From SZUA-547 sp963669265 (GTDB lineage: Bacteria > Pseudomonadota > Alphaproteobacteria > Rhodobacterales > Rhodobacteraceae), in the NCBI GenBank assembly GCA_963669265.1, contig OY769916.1:2356001-2420000 (forward strand): a stretch of DNA of 64,000 nucleotides. The letters are read 5' to 3'. This document shows, in pieces, positions 52,623-62,265 of this stretch. Each line of letters opens with the position of its first letter. Position 1 is the first letter of the stretch. Position numbers and translations under genes: made by a program. The notes under the pieces are model-generated. The model worked only from the letters and a program-made list of their open reading frames with translations. It was not told the origin of the DNA and searched no databases.

Positions 52623-53075
52623 ATGTCCGAAGTCCTAACGAAGTCGCGGGCCCGAAATATATTCTACGGCGGGTCCCTGTTTTTCGCGCTGATATTCATC
52701 GCTCTTACAATCCACAGTCACTTCTACATCGTGAACAAATCGACGGCGGGCATGCCGCTGTCCGAGGAAGTGATTCTGGGCAAACACGTGTGGGAGCGTC
52801 ATTCCTGCATCAACTGTCACACGCTGCATGGCGAGGGCGCCTATTTCGCGCCGGAAGTCGGCAATGTGATGACCCGCTGGGGCGTTCAGGACGATCCTGA
52901 AGCTGCTTACGAGACGCTCGACGGCTGGATGAAAGCGATGCCCACGGGAATCGAGGGCCGCCGTCAAATGCCGCTCTTCGACATCAATGAAGAAGAGATG
53001 CGCGCCCTGTCAGAATTCCTGCGCTGGGCCGATGAGATGGACACCCAAAACTGGCCGCCCAACGACGCTGGCTGA
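52623..53075 (+). CDS. norC: Nitric oxide reductase subunit C (cytochrome c)
   Basis: A 150-residue membrane-anchored cytochrome c. One N-terminal membrane segment (about 13-32) is followed by a periplasmic heme domain with the CINCH heme-binding motif (about residue 61), and a C-terminal RRQMPLF segment containing the methionine ligand. It passes electrons to NorB. A NnrR-type box lies about 60 bases upstream. Confidence 0.97.
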   Translation: MSEVLTKSRARNIFYGGSLFFALIFIALTIHSHFYIVNKSTAGMPLSEEVILGKHVWERHSCINCHTLHGEGAYFAPEVGNVMTRWGVQDDPEAAYETLDGWMKAMPTGIEGRRQMPLFDINEEEMRALSEFLRWADEMDTQNWPPNDAG

Positions 53076-53086
53076 GGAGAATACCC

Positions 53087-54447
53087 GTGAAATACCAATC
53101 GCAAAAAGTAGCCTATTACTACTTCCTGGCGGCGATGGCCCTGTTCGCGATCCAGGTGGTGGGCGGATTGTTGGCCGGGTGGGTCTATATCTCGCCCAAC
53201 TTCCTGTCCGAGCTTCTGCCGTTCAACATTATCCGCATGCTGCACACCAACGCGCTGGTGGTCTGGCTGCTGCTGGGCTTCTTCGGCGCAGCGTACTTCC
53301 TTCTGCCGGAGGAATGCGAACGAGAGATCCACTCCGTCAAGCTCGCCTATGCGCAGCTCGGCATTCTGATCTTCGGCACGCTTGGCGCCGTGGTCAGCTA
53401 TATTTTCCGCATCCATGGCGGTCGGGAGTTTCTGGAGCAGCCGCTCTGGGTGAAAGTCGGTATTCTCGTAGCCGCGCTGATCTTCCTCTACAACATCACC
53501 ATGACGGTGCTGAAAGGGCGCAAGACGGCGATCACCAACATCCTGCTTCTCGGCCTGTGGCTGCTGTCGCTGCTGTGGTTGTTCGCCTTCATCAACCCGG
53601 ACAATCTGGCGCTCGACAAGATGTACTGGTGGTTCGTGGTCCATCTCTGGGTCGAAGGCACGTGGGAGCTGGTGATGGCCTCGATCCTCGCCTTCCTGCT
53701 GCTGAAGCTGACCGGCGTCGACCGCGAAGTGGTGGAGAAATGGCTCTACGTCATCGTCGCCACGGCTCTCTTTTCCGGCATCCTCGGCACCGGGCACCAT
53801 TACTACTGGATCGGCACGCCGGGCTACTGGCAGTGGATCGGCTCGATCTTCTCAACCTTCGAGGTGGTGCCGTTCTTCGCGATGATGAGCTTCGCCTTCG
53901 TCATGGTCTGGAAAGGCCGCAAGAACCATCCCAACAAAGCCGCCCTTCTCTGGGCGCTGGGATCGGCGACAGTGGCGTTTTTCGGCGCGGGCGTCTGGGG
54001 CTTTCTGCATACGTTGCACGGCGTGAACTACTATTCGCACGGCACGCAGATCACCGCGGCGCACGGCCATCTGGCGTTCTATGGCGCCTATGTGGCGATG
54101 AACCTCGCGATCTTCACCTATGCGATGCCGATCCTGCGTGGCCGCGATCCCTATAACCAGGGGCTCAACATGATCAGCTTCTGGCTGATGACCGGCGGAA
54201 TCGCGTTCATGACCTTCGTGCTCACCTTCGCGGGTACGATCCAGACCCATATGCAACGGGTTCTGGGCGAGTACTTCATGGATGTGCAGGACCAGCTTGA
54301 CCTCTTCTACGTCATGCGGTTCGGCTCGGGCGCGATCGTGGTTCTGGGCGCGCTGTTGTTCATATACGCCCAGCTTGTCCCCCGGAAGGAGATCTTCGGC
54401 GAAAGCAAGGAGCCTCCCGCCGCGCCTGACGCCGAAGGGGAAGCTGC

Positions 54448-54451
<4 letters not shown>
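53087..54451 (+). CDS. norB: Nitric oxide reductase subunit B
   Basis: A 454-residue heme-copper-oxidase superfamily catalytic subunit with about twelve membrane segments, reducing NO to N2O. Ligand histidines are visible in MLHTNALVVWLLLGFFGAAYFLLPEE, WWFVVHLWVEGTWELVMASI, LGTGHHYYWIGTPGYWQWIGS and the late HGHLAFYGAYVAMNLA. The glutamate-rich WVEGTWE motif marks cNor. The start is GTG with GAGGAG upstream. Length is close to the usual 450-460. Confidence 0.97.
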
Positions 54452-55245
<794 letters not shown>

Positions 55246-55249
55246 TCAC

Positions 55250-57196
55250 ATGGCGATCAATCCGCTCGACCTGATGGAGCCGGAAGAGACGGTCGGCAAC
55301 CTTTGGCACGACTACGCCAGAGGCATCGCCGCGCCTCAGGCCCATCAGGATGACGCGGCCCGCTTGCCGGAAATGCGGCCCAGCCTGACCCTGCTGTTTC
55401 GCGCTCTGGGCGGCGCGGCGGCGGTGGAGATCGATGAAAGCCCGGCCGAGGCGTCGGATCACCGGCTGTCGGCGAAACGCAAACTCGGTACTTATCGCGA
55501 GCTGGCGCCATTGGCGCGGTTCGACGGAGAACGCCTGCGCCTGCCGCCGGTGATCGACGCCTTTCCCGACGCGGTGCTGAACCGGGGCGTCTATTTGTGG
55601 CTGACGGGTCTGGCCGCGGTCGCCGACGTGCCGCCGCGCGTCGCCGATCCTCTGCAGGCCGATCTGGCGCAACTGGCGCTGATGAAGCAGACCACCGCCC
55701 GGCTGCGCGCGCTCTGCCCCGGCCTTATCGGGCGGTATCGCGCCGCCTGCCGTCTGCATCTCGACGCGCGCACCCGCCCCACATTGCCGAAATGGGAGGC
55801 GGCGGTAGAAGCGCTGCTGCGCCACAGTCTCGGCGATCCGACGCCGCTGTCGCCGGACCATCTTGCTTTGTTCGACTCGCTCGGCGATCCCGCCGAGGCT
55901 CGCTCGGAGCGCGCGCCGACCGGGTATAAGCCGATGGCGCCGACGCCGCTTTGGCTGATCGTGTCGCCGCCGGAGATCGGCCGCGCCTCGAAGACCTCGG
56001 AGCAGGATGAGGAGAAGGCTCCGCCCGCCGTCGCTTCGACGACAAAGCGCAAGATCGCGACCCGCGAGAACCGGGATGAGGCGAACCGCTCCGACAGTTT
56101 CATCATCCACCGGTTCGAGGCGATCCTCAGCTGGGCTGAAAGCCTGAACCTGAACCGCAGCGTTGACGATGACGACGACGAGGACGCCCAGAAAGCAGCC
56201 GACGATCAGGATCACATCGCGGTCTCGAAGCATCAGCGCAAGACCGCCACCCGGTTGCGGCTGCATCTGGACCTGTCGCCCGAAGACGCCGATCATGAGC
56301 GTCTGGCCGGAGAGTTCACCTACCCCGAATGGAACCATCGCAGCCGGGACTATCATCAGGATCATTGCCGCGTGCTGCAGGCGGACGCCGAGGCCGACTT
56401 CAACGCCGCGATGCTGACCGACCCGGCGCAGCGCCGAAGGATGCGCAAGGTCCGCCGCCAGTTCGAGGCCCTGCGTCCGCGCCGCATCATGCGCCCGCGC
56501 CAGATCGAAGGGGTGGATCTGGACCTCGACGCCCTGATCTCCTCCCGCGTCGATCTGCGCGCCACCGGGCGCTGCAGCGATCGCATCTATCAGGATCTGC
56601 GCGCCACGGACCGCGATCTCTCGGTGGGTTTCCTGCTGGACACGTCGCGCTCGACCGAGGCGGCGATCGGCGACACGACCGTGATCGACATCGCCCGGGA
56701 GGCCTTGGCGGCGCTGGCGGGCGGCATCGACGCCAGCGGTGATCAGCTGGCGATCTGGGGATTCTCGTCGCTGAAGCGCGACCGGGTGTTCATCAAGCTC
56801 TGCAAGGATTTCGACACCGCGATGTCGCCCGACGTCGCCGCGCGCATCGCCGGGCTGAGGCCAGGCCACTACACCCGGCTGGGCGCCGCGATCCGCCACG
56901 CCAGCGCGATGCTGGCGCGCCAGACCAACGAGCGGAAATTGTTGCTGGTGCTGACGGACGGCAAGCCCAACGATCTGGACCATTATGAAGGCGTGCACGG
57001 CATTGAGGACAGCCATATGGCGGTTCGCGAGGCGCGCGCTTTGGGCCAGACCGTGCATGGGATCGTCATCGATCAGGATGGCCAGAACTGGTTCACGCGG
57101 ATCTTTGGGCGCGGCGGGTTCTCGCTGCTGCCGGATCCGCAGCGGCTCAATCGCGCGCTGCCGCAAATCTATCGTTCGCTCACGCAGGAGGTTTGA
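55250..57196 (+). CDS. norD: NorD, von Willebrand A-domain protein
   Basis: A 648-residue cytoplasmic protein. The C-terminal VWA domain (about 450-640) has the metal-ion adhesion motif LLDTSRST, then LAIWGFSS, YTRLGAAIRHA and LVLTDGKPNDLDHYEG. A helical N-terminal half and an acidic linker rich in Asp/Glu (about residue 305-320) precede it. It works with NorQ in NOR maturation. The 3' end overlaps the next small gene by four bases. Confidence 0.95.
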   Translation: MAINPLDLMEPEETVGNLWHDYARGIAAPQAHQDDAARLPEMRPSLTLLFRALGGAAAVEIDESPAEASDHRLSAKRKLGTYRELAPLARFDGERLRLPPVIDAFPDAVLNRGVYLWLTGLAAVADVPPRVADPLQADLAQLALMKQTTARLRALCPGLIGRYRAACRLHLDARTRPTLPKWEAAVEALLRHSLGDPTPLSPDHLALFDSLGDPAEARSERAPTGYKPMAPTPLWLIVSPPEIGRASKTSEQDEEKAPPAVASTTKRKIATRENRDEANRSDSFIIHRFEAILSWAESLNLNRSVDDDDDEDAQKAADDQDHIAVSKHQRKTATRLRLHLDLSPEDADHERLAGEFTYPEWNHRSRDYHQDHCRVLQADAEADFNAAMLTDPAQRRRMRKVRRQFEALRPRRIMRPRQIEGVDLDLDALISSRVDLRATGRCSDRIYQDLRATDRDLSVGFLLDTSRSTEAAIGDTTVIDIAREALAALAGGIDASGDQLAIWGFSSLKRDRVFIKLCKDFDTAMSPDVAARIAGLRPGHYTRLGAAIRHASAMLARQTNERKLLLVLTDGKPNDLDHYEGVHGIEDSHMAVREARALGQTVHGIVIDQDGQNWFTRIFGRGGFSLLPDPQRLNRALPQIYRSLTQEV

Positions 57197-57384
57197 CTAT
57201 GAAGCTGTTTCGCCCGGCGCTCTACGCCCTGCTCGTCGCGTCGCCCGCTAGTGTCCTCGCCGAGGGCTACCAGCGCCCGATTCCGCAGCCGCAAAGCGCG
57301 ACGGCGGAGTTCTGGTTCTTTTTGGCCTCCGTCTCGCTTGTCGGCGCATTGGTGGCGGTCAATTGGCTGGTCCGGCGCAGATGA
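57193..57384 (+). CDS. Small secreted/membrane protein downstream of norD
   Basis: A 63-residue protein: a hydrophobic N-terminal signal (about 8-23, with a likely Ala-rich cleavage site), a short Pro/Gln-rich loop GYQRPIPQPQSA, and one membrane segment (FWFFLASVSLVGALVAVNWLV) ending in basic VRRR. It is translationally coupled to norD (4-base overlap) and to the next gene. I do not recognise the family; its place corresponds to norE/norF-type accessory genes of other alphaproteobacteria. Confidence 0.75.
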   Translation: MTMKLFRPALYALLVASPASVLAEGYQRPIPQPQSATAEFWFFLASVSLVGALVAVNWLVRRR

Positions 57385-57611
57385 GCGATGGACGCTGGTC
57401 CGTCCTGAGGATTTCCGTCTGGCTCTATCCGTTCGGGGCCGGCGCGATGGCGATCAACTTATTCTTCCTGTCGTTGATCTTGTCCTGGGTCGGCTGTAGC
57501 GTTCTGACGCCGGTTCAATCTGTGATCGGCGGCGCGATACTCGGCGTTCCCGCCACTTGGGTGTTCGCCGCCCATATCCGGCGCTTGATGGACAAGGCGG
57601 ACAGGCGTTGA
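57381..57611 (+). CDS. Small two-helix membrane protein (NorF-position)
   Basis: A 76-residue protein with two hydrophobic segments (about 16-40 and 48-65) and a basic C terminus RRLMDKADRR. The ATGA overlap with the preceding gene gives the start at 57381. Length and position resemble NorF of Paracoccus-type nor operons, but I cannot confirm homology by sequence. Confidence 0.72.
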   Translation: MSDGRWSVLRISVWLYPFGAGAMAINLFFLSLILSWVGCSVLTPVQSVIGGAILGVPATWVFAAHIRRLMDKADRR

Positions 57612-57694
57612 TCGTCTGAAGACTTCACTCTGCCGTTCGCCGCCATAACCGGTGTTCGGGCACGGAAAAACGTCTCTGGGACTGGGAGTTGACC

Positions 57695-58072
57695 ATGAAA
57701 TACATACCGCACATCTTCGCCGCGCTCGCCGTTTTCGCATCCGCCCCCGCATTGGCAGAGGGAGACGCGGAGAAGGGTGAAAAAGTCTTCAAGAAGTGCA
57801 AGGCGTGTCACCTCGTCGGAGAGGACGCGAAAAACCGGGTCGGCCCGATGCTGAACGGCATCGCCGGCGCAGAGATCGCCTCCGTCGAGGGGTTCAAGTA
57901 TTCAAAGGCGTTCCTCGCCCGCAAAGAAGAGGGCCTCACCTGGACCGATGAGGAGCTGGACGCGTTTCTCGCCGCGCCGAAAAAGCACACCAAGGGCACG
58001 AAAATGAGCTTTGCAGGCCTGAAGAAGGAAGAGGACCGCGCCAACGTCATCGCCTATATCAAAGGGTTCTGA
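57695..58072 (+). CDS. Periplasmic class I cytochrome c (c2/c550-like)
   Basis: A 125-residue protein with a signal peptide (about 1-19, cleaved after LAE or ALA), the CKACH heme site, and a distal methionine in GTKMSFAGLKKEEDRANVIAYIKGF. It resembles cytochrome c2/c550, soluble electron carriers between the bc1 complex and NosZ, NOR or nitrite reductase. ATG at 57695 has GGGAG six bases upstream; a TTG two codons earlier is less likely. It follows the nor genes by 83 bases, so it may be co-regulated. Confidence 0.92.
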   Translation: MKYIPHIFAALAVFASAPALAEGDAEKGEKVFKKCKACHLVGEDAKNRVGPMLNGIAGAEIASVEGFKYSKAFLARKEEGLTWTDEELDAFLAAPKKHTKGTKMSFAGLKKEEDRANVIAYIKGF

Positions 58073-58130
58073 GGGAATTCAGTCCGTCTAGGAATAGCGA
58101 TTGGACATCGGGGCGCCGGGGTTCGCCCAG

Positions 58131-59975
58131 CTACCCGGTCCAGTCCGCGTTCTCCCCCCGCGTGTCGACATGCACGAAGGATCCGTAAAGGCCGACGCCG
58201 CCGCGAAAGACTCCGGCGCTTCGTAATTTGAGCAGGGCTTTTCTCCAATCCGACGGTTTTCCAACGGACGGCACGCGGATGTCGGCCGCGCGAAACTCCA
58301 GATGCTGGCTTTTCGTCGCGCCGCCGACGCAGGTATTGTATTCTGGCGCTCGGTACATCCCCAGGACAGAGACCGGCGCGCCGATCTCATCGCGAAACGC
58401 CTGCAGGGCTTTCGCGAGGGGAATGCAGTTTGGCCAAAGCTCCTTTGGCGGCGGGCGGTTCTTGCCGGCGCAGCGCGCGCCCGGCGCGTTCGAGGCGCCC
58501 ATGCGGAGAAACTCGGCCGCCTCGAAATTGGGCGCGATCGGTTTCACATTCGCGTTGAACCACGTCTCGAAATCGTCATCCGCCGCAAAGGACACCAGCG
58601 GCGCCGTCGGTTGCGTGGCGGCGGAGAGCTGCGTCTCCTTCTCGTCGAACGCAGCGGCGAGACCCCAGCAACTCAGGTCATAGGTTTTGCCATGCACTTT
58701 GCCCTGACCGTTGACGAAGGTTTCCCGGCGCGATTTGACGTCGTCGCGAAACCGGCCCTGTCCCACGCTGGCGACCGCGGCCTTGGCGATCTCCGCGCGC
58801 TTCGATGATTCCGGCATATCCGGGTTCGCATCGAGCGCGGCTTTCACCTTGCCCATCGCCGTCGGCCCGAGGCCGCCTTGCTGAATCGCCGTATCAAAGA
58901 GAATGGCGTGGCTTAGCGCGTCCTTGAGCCCCAGCTTGTTCACCTGCGGCAGCGCGATGCGCTCCCAGAATTCCTTGCGGCTATAGTCCAGCTGCGCCTT
59001 CTGGCACGCCGGGCGGGCGCCGAGTTCGGCCAGGCCAAGCGCCCAGTCGGCGACGATCGCGCCGTTTTCCTGCACCAGGTTGTCCTTCCCCCACGTGATT
59101 TGCGCGGGAAGGTCCATCGCCAGCATGGCCTGAAGAGATAGTGCTTTGTCTGCGCCGAACACATCGGCCAGAATGCCGGGCTGGGTCGCCTCGGTCTGTT
59201 TCAGGACATTTTGCAGATGCCCGTATTTGAGCGTGTATCCGTGATAGCCCCAGGTCGCGACGGCGCCGTCAAAATCGCCGACCGCTTTCTGAAACCCGTG
59301 TCCTTCGAACGCCGCCGTCACCTGCGCGCAGAGGTCGAAGAGGTCCGGAACGCCCGTCCCGACCATAACCTGCCATTCCTGCGCGGTGAGGGCGGTCGGT
59401 TCGGCCTCGCCCGTCGCGGCGTGCCAGGCGTCGAGCGCGGTGGACGTGTCCTTGCCGAAAAACATATCCACGCCATTGGTGTCGAACCCGCTGGCGGTCA
59501 GCGCCTTCTGAGCCGCGAGCACGAGATGGCCGAACACCGCCTGCCCGGTCTTGGGTTTGCGCATCAGCACCGGATCGTTGATCTCTGGCGCCTCCATGAC
59601 CGGCGGCGCCTTTACAGCGACAGGCTTTCCGGCGTCGACGGGCTCGGTCTCGATCTCCCGCATCATCCGGCGGATGTTCTCGAGCGCGGCGTTGAAGCTC
59701 TGCTTCAGGCTTGCGAGGACGTTTTCGACTTTCCTACGTTCCGCATCCGCCGCCGCCTGACTGACGGTGGAGGCGAGGCCCGCCAGTTCCTTAGCCGCCG
59801 CTTCCATCTGCATTTGCAGGACGCGGCTGCGGATCAGTTTCAGCTCCTTGAACGCCGCCTTGCGCGCCGCCTTCTCGGCGACGCTGGCGCCGGGATTGGC
59901 CGCGTTCAGAAGCTTGGCGATCTCCCCGTCGACTTCGGCAAGCTGCGCGTCGAGCTCCGCCTTGGAAACGCCCAT
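58131..59975 (-). CDS. Large cell-wall-lytic-like fusion: coiled coil, PG-binding-like, GH46-like and M15A peptidase domains
   Basis: A 614-residue protein. Residues about 1-110 are an Ala/Glu/Lys-rich coiled coil with no signal peptide. About 148-190 resembles a peptidoglycan-binding fold (LAAQKALTASGFDTNGVDMFFG). About 210-420 resembles a chitosanase/lysozyme-type domain (FEGHGFQKAVGDFDGAVATWGYHGYTLKYGHL, with E224 and D234/D236 as possible acids; FDTAIQQGG). About 480-614 is a peptidase M15A-type D,D-peptidase with zinc ligands H558 and D565 in SQHLEFRAADIRV and H602 in FVHVDTRG. The GH46-like call is less certain than the M15A one. It lies 12 bases after a lipoprotein gene. It could be a phage-like lysin, an effector or an autolysin. 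Confidence 0.65.
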   Translation of the reverse strand: MGVSKAELDAQLAEVDGEIAKLLNAANPGASVAEKAARKAAFKELKLIRSRVLQMQMEAAAKELAGLASTVSQAAADAERRKVENVLASLKQSFNAALENIRRMMREIETEPVDAGKPVAVKAPPVMEAPEINDPVLMRKPKTGQAVFGHLVLAAQKALTASGFDTNGVDMFFGKDTSTALDAWHAATGEAEPTALTAQEWQVMVGTGVPDLFDLCAQVTAAFEGHGFQKAVGDFDGAVATWGYHGYTLKYGHLQNVLKQTEATQPGILADVFGADKALSLQAMLAMDLPAQITWGKDNLVQENGAIVADWALGLAELGARPACQKAQLDYSRKEFWERIALPQVNKLGLKDALSHAILFDTAIQQGGLGPTAMGKVKAALDANPDMPESSKRAEIAKAAVASVGQGRFRDDVKSRRETFVNGQGKVHGKTYDLSCWGLAAAFDEKETQLSAATQPTAPLVSFAADDDFETWFNANVKPIAPNFEAAEFLRMGASNAPGARCAGKNRPPPKELWPNCIPLAKALQAFRDEIGAPVSVLGMYRAPEYNTCVGGATKSQHLEFRAADIRVPSVGKPSDWRKALLKLRSAGVFRGGVGLYGSFVHVDTRGENADWTG

Positions 59976-59987
59976 ATCGTCCTCCTG

Positions 59988-60899
59988 TTATGCGCCGCCC
60001 GCCGTCAGAACCCGAATCCGCTCCAGCCGCGCACGAATATCGCCTGAAATTTCCGACGCCACGGTCACGCCGCCGCCCAATGTCTGCGGCGCCTCGATGG
60101 CGCGCAGCGTATCGGCGAGCAGCGTTCGGGCGTCGCGGATCAACAGAACCCATTCCGCCAGGATTTCGCGCTCGGCGACGATCTTCGCCGTCACCTCCGA
60201 AACGTCTGCCCCGTCGAGGAGCAGATCGCCCCGGCGGTTGAAATCGCTTTGGGTGAGCGCGGTAAACGCAATGGGCGCATTGTCCATCAGCGCGGTGAGG
60301 AGCGCGTCGATCCGGCCGCCTTCTTCTTTCAGGATCTCCCGAAACGCGTCGCGCGAGCCGAACTCGCCGAATATCGACGCGCCTTCCAGAAACGCCTCCA
60401 CCGCCGGGCCGACCGCGGGCGCTGCGACGCCGACCCCGGAGACCGCGGCCAGCGCATTAAAACCGCCCGTAATATTCGCGGTCGTGGCCGTCAGATCCGC
60501 CCGCGCGTCGTCAAGAGCACGGCCCTCCGCATAGACCAGTGCAGCCGCATTAAAGCGTTTCAGGCTCGCCACCGACGCACGGATTGCGCCTGCGAAGGGC
60601 GGATCGCCGCTTTTCGCGAAATAGGCGGCGTGCTCCAGCTTAAACTGCGGAGCCAGTCCTTGGATCGGGTCGCCCGCCTGCGCGCCGGCGACGACCTCGC
60701 CGCCCGGCGCCGTTCCGCCGTCGATCAATGCGATCGCATTCTTGCGCTCGGCCACGCCCAATCGGTCCACCAACGGCTCCGACGCGATGGCGAGCGCGTC
60801 GACAGCGTCGGCGTAGACGCGAAACTCGGCCACCCCCGCTTTATTGGAACAGGCTGTTAAAAGGAGCAGAAAGACTGTGCTTACAAGGCGATTGGTCAA
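59988..60899 (-). CDS. Predicted lipoprotein of unknown function
   Basis: A 303-residue protein with signal peptide and lipobox LLLTAC-S at about residues 12-18, then mainly Ala/Leu/Asp-rich amphipathic helices to the end. I recognise no domain. The start is TTG at 60899, supported by GGGGGGAG six bases upstream. It precedes the lytic-like gene by 12 bases, so the two form a likely pair: an anchored partner plus a wall-active enzyme. Confidence 0.72.
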   Translation of the reverse strand: MTNRLVSTVFLLLLTACSNKAGVAEFRVYADAVDALAIASEPLVDRLGVAERKNAIALIDGGTAPGGEVVAGAQAGDPIQGLAPQFKLEHAAYFAKSGDPPFAGAIRASVASLKRFNAAALVYAEGRALDDARADLTATTANITGGFNALAAVSGVGVAAPAVGPAVEAFLEGASIFGEFGSRDAFREILKEEGGRIDALLTALMDNAPIAFTALTQSDFNRRGDLLLDGADVSEVTAKIVAEREILAEWVLLIRDARTLLADTLRAIEAPQTLGGGVTVASEISGDIRARLERIRVLTAGGA

Positions 60900-61018
60900 C
60901 CGGGCTCCCCCCTCAGAATCCGTGGCTTACAAGCGTGATTCCCGCTGAGGTATAGTCGCACGACCTCCGCGGGATCTCCAGCGACCCGTGATTCTGCGAC
61001 CATTTGGCTGCCCGGAAC

Positions 61019-62230
61019 TCACGCCGTCGCGGTGATCTCCGACAGTTCCTCGGCCAGAATCCGCCCCAAAAGCGCGCAGTCTTCCATGCTGAAGCTCAGC
61101 GGCACGCGCATGTCGAAGAGGTCTCGCATCAGCAGGTCGGTTTTCGGCAGGCTCTGCGGATCAACGTAACGCCAATGATGGTGTTGCGACGTGAAGCCCG
61201 CCGGTTCGCTCCGACCGAACCATTTGACCTCGACCCCCCGCGCGCCCAGCCGGTCAAGCAGCGTTTGGCAGGTCTCGGCGGAGAGGCCCGGCGTGCGAAA
61301 CTGGATCGAGCTGCCGACACGCACCGCCTGATCGAGGGGCCTCGGCAAAATGACCGCAGGCGCCAGCGGCGCCAGCGCGTCTTCGAGCACCCGGCAGCGG
61401 TCGATCCAGCCTTGAACGGAGGCATTGAGCTCGGCCAGCTGCGGGCGCAGGATCGCGGCGCGCAGATTGTCCATCCGCGCGGACATGTTCGGGCAGTCAT
61501 ATTTCGCGTTCTCGAAATAGGACGGGTCTGGTGCCGCCAGATGCCGCTCATAATTCATGTAGGATCCGGAAAGGATGATCGCGCGCGCCATCGCCTCTGG
61601 ATCGTTCGTGGTCAGAAATCCGCCCTCGCCGGAGTTCATGTGCTTGTAGGTCTGGTTCGAAAAACACCCGGCCCCGCCGAAATTGCCGCTCTTCACGCCG
61701 CCGAATGTGGCGCCCATCGTGTGGGCGCAATCCTCGATCAGAGTGATTCCCAACTCGTCGCAAATTTCGACAACCCGGCCCATATCGGCGACATGGCCCC
61801 GCATATGCGACAGCATCAGCGTGCGGGCGCCGGAGGCGCGGGCCTTGGCGGCGAGATCGTCGCAATCGAGGATCAGATCCTCAGTGATCTCGACCAGAAC
61901 GGGCGTGGCCCCCACGGCGCGGATCGCCCCCGGGACCGGCGCCAGGGTGAAGCCGTTGGTCAGCACCAGATCCCCATGGTCGACGCCGAACGCGCGGAGC
62001 GCTATTTGCATCGCCTGTCCGCCGGACGCGCAGGCGAGACAGTATTTTGCGCCTTGCCACGCGGCGAATTCCTGTTCCAGCAACGCGGTCTCGCCGGGGT
62101 CGGTCGGCGTGCCGCCATAGCGATGCAGTCGGGCGCCTTCCAGCGCTTTGGCCGCCGCGCGCAGCGACTCGGCAGGCAGGGCGCTCTGCTGAGTGAACGA
62201 TCTCTCGAACTTCACGGAACGATCAGACAT
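61019..62230 (-). CDS. DegT/DnrJ/EryC1/StrS-family PLP aminotransferase
   Basis: A 403-residue fold-type I enzyme of the sugar aminotransferase group. Features are YCLACASGGQAMQIALRAFGV, NGFTLAPVPGAIRAVGATPVLVEI, LIEDCAHTMGATFGG, and the PLP lysine in FSNQTYKHMNSGEGG, plus SARMDNLRAAILRPQL. The family makes amino sugars or similar aminated polyols; no sugar dehydratase or glycosyltransferase is visible next to it. It has a GGGAGG ribosome-binding site and lies 35 bases downstream of the decarboxylase gene, so the two may act together. Confidence 0.86.
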   Translation of the reverse strand: MSDRSVKFERSFTQQSALPAESLRAAAKALEGARLHRYGGTPTDPGETALLEQEFAAWQGAKYCLACASGGQAMQIALRAFGVDHGDLVLTNGFTLAPVPGAIRAVGATPVLVEITEDLILDCDDLAAKARASGARTLMLSHMRGHVADMGRVVEICDELGITLIEDCAHTMGATFGGVKSGNFGGAGCFSNQTYKHMNSGEGGFLTTNDPEAMARAIILSGSYMNYERHLAAPDPSYFENAKYDCPNMSARMDNLRAAILRPQLAELNASVQGWIDRCRVLEDALAPLAPAVILPRPLDQAVRVGSSIQFRTPGLSAETCQTLLDRLGARGVEVKWFGRSEPAGFTSQHHHWRYVDPQSLPKTDLLMRDLFDMRVPLSFSMEDCALLGRILAEELSEITATA

Positions 62231-62265
62231 TGGTCGCCTCCCCTCCTGTCATAGCTGTAATGAAT

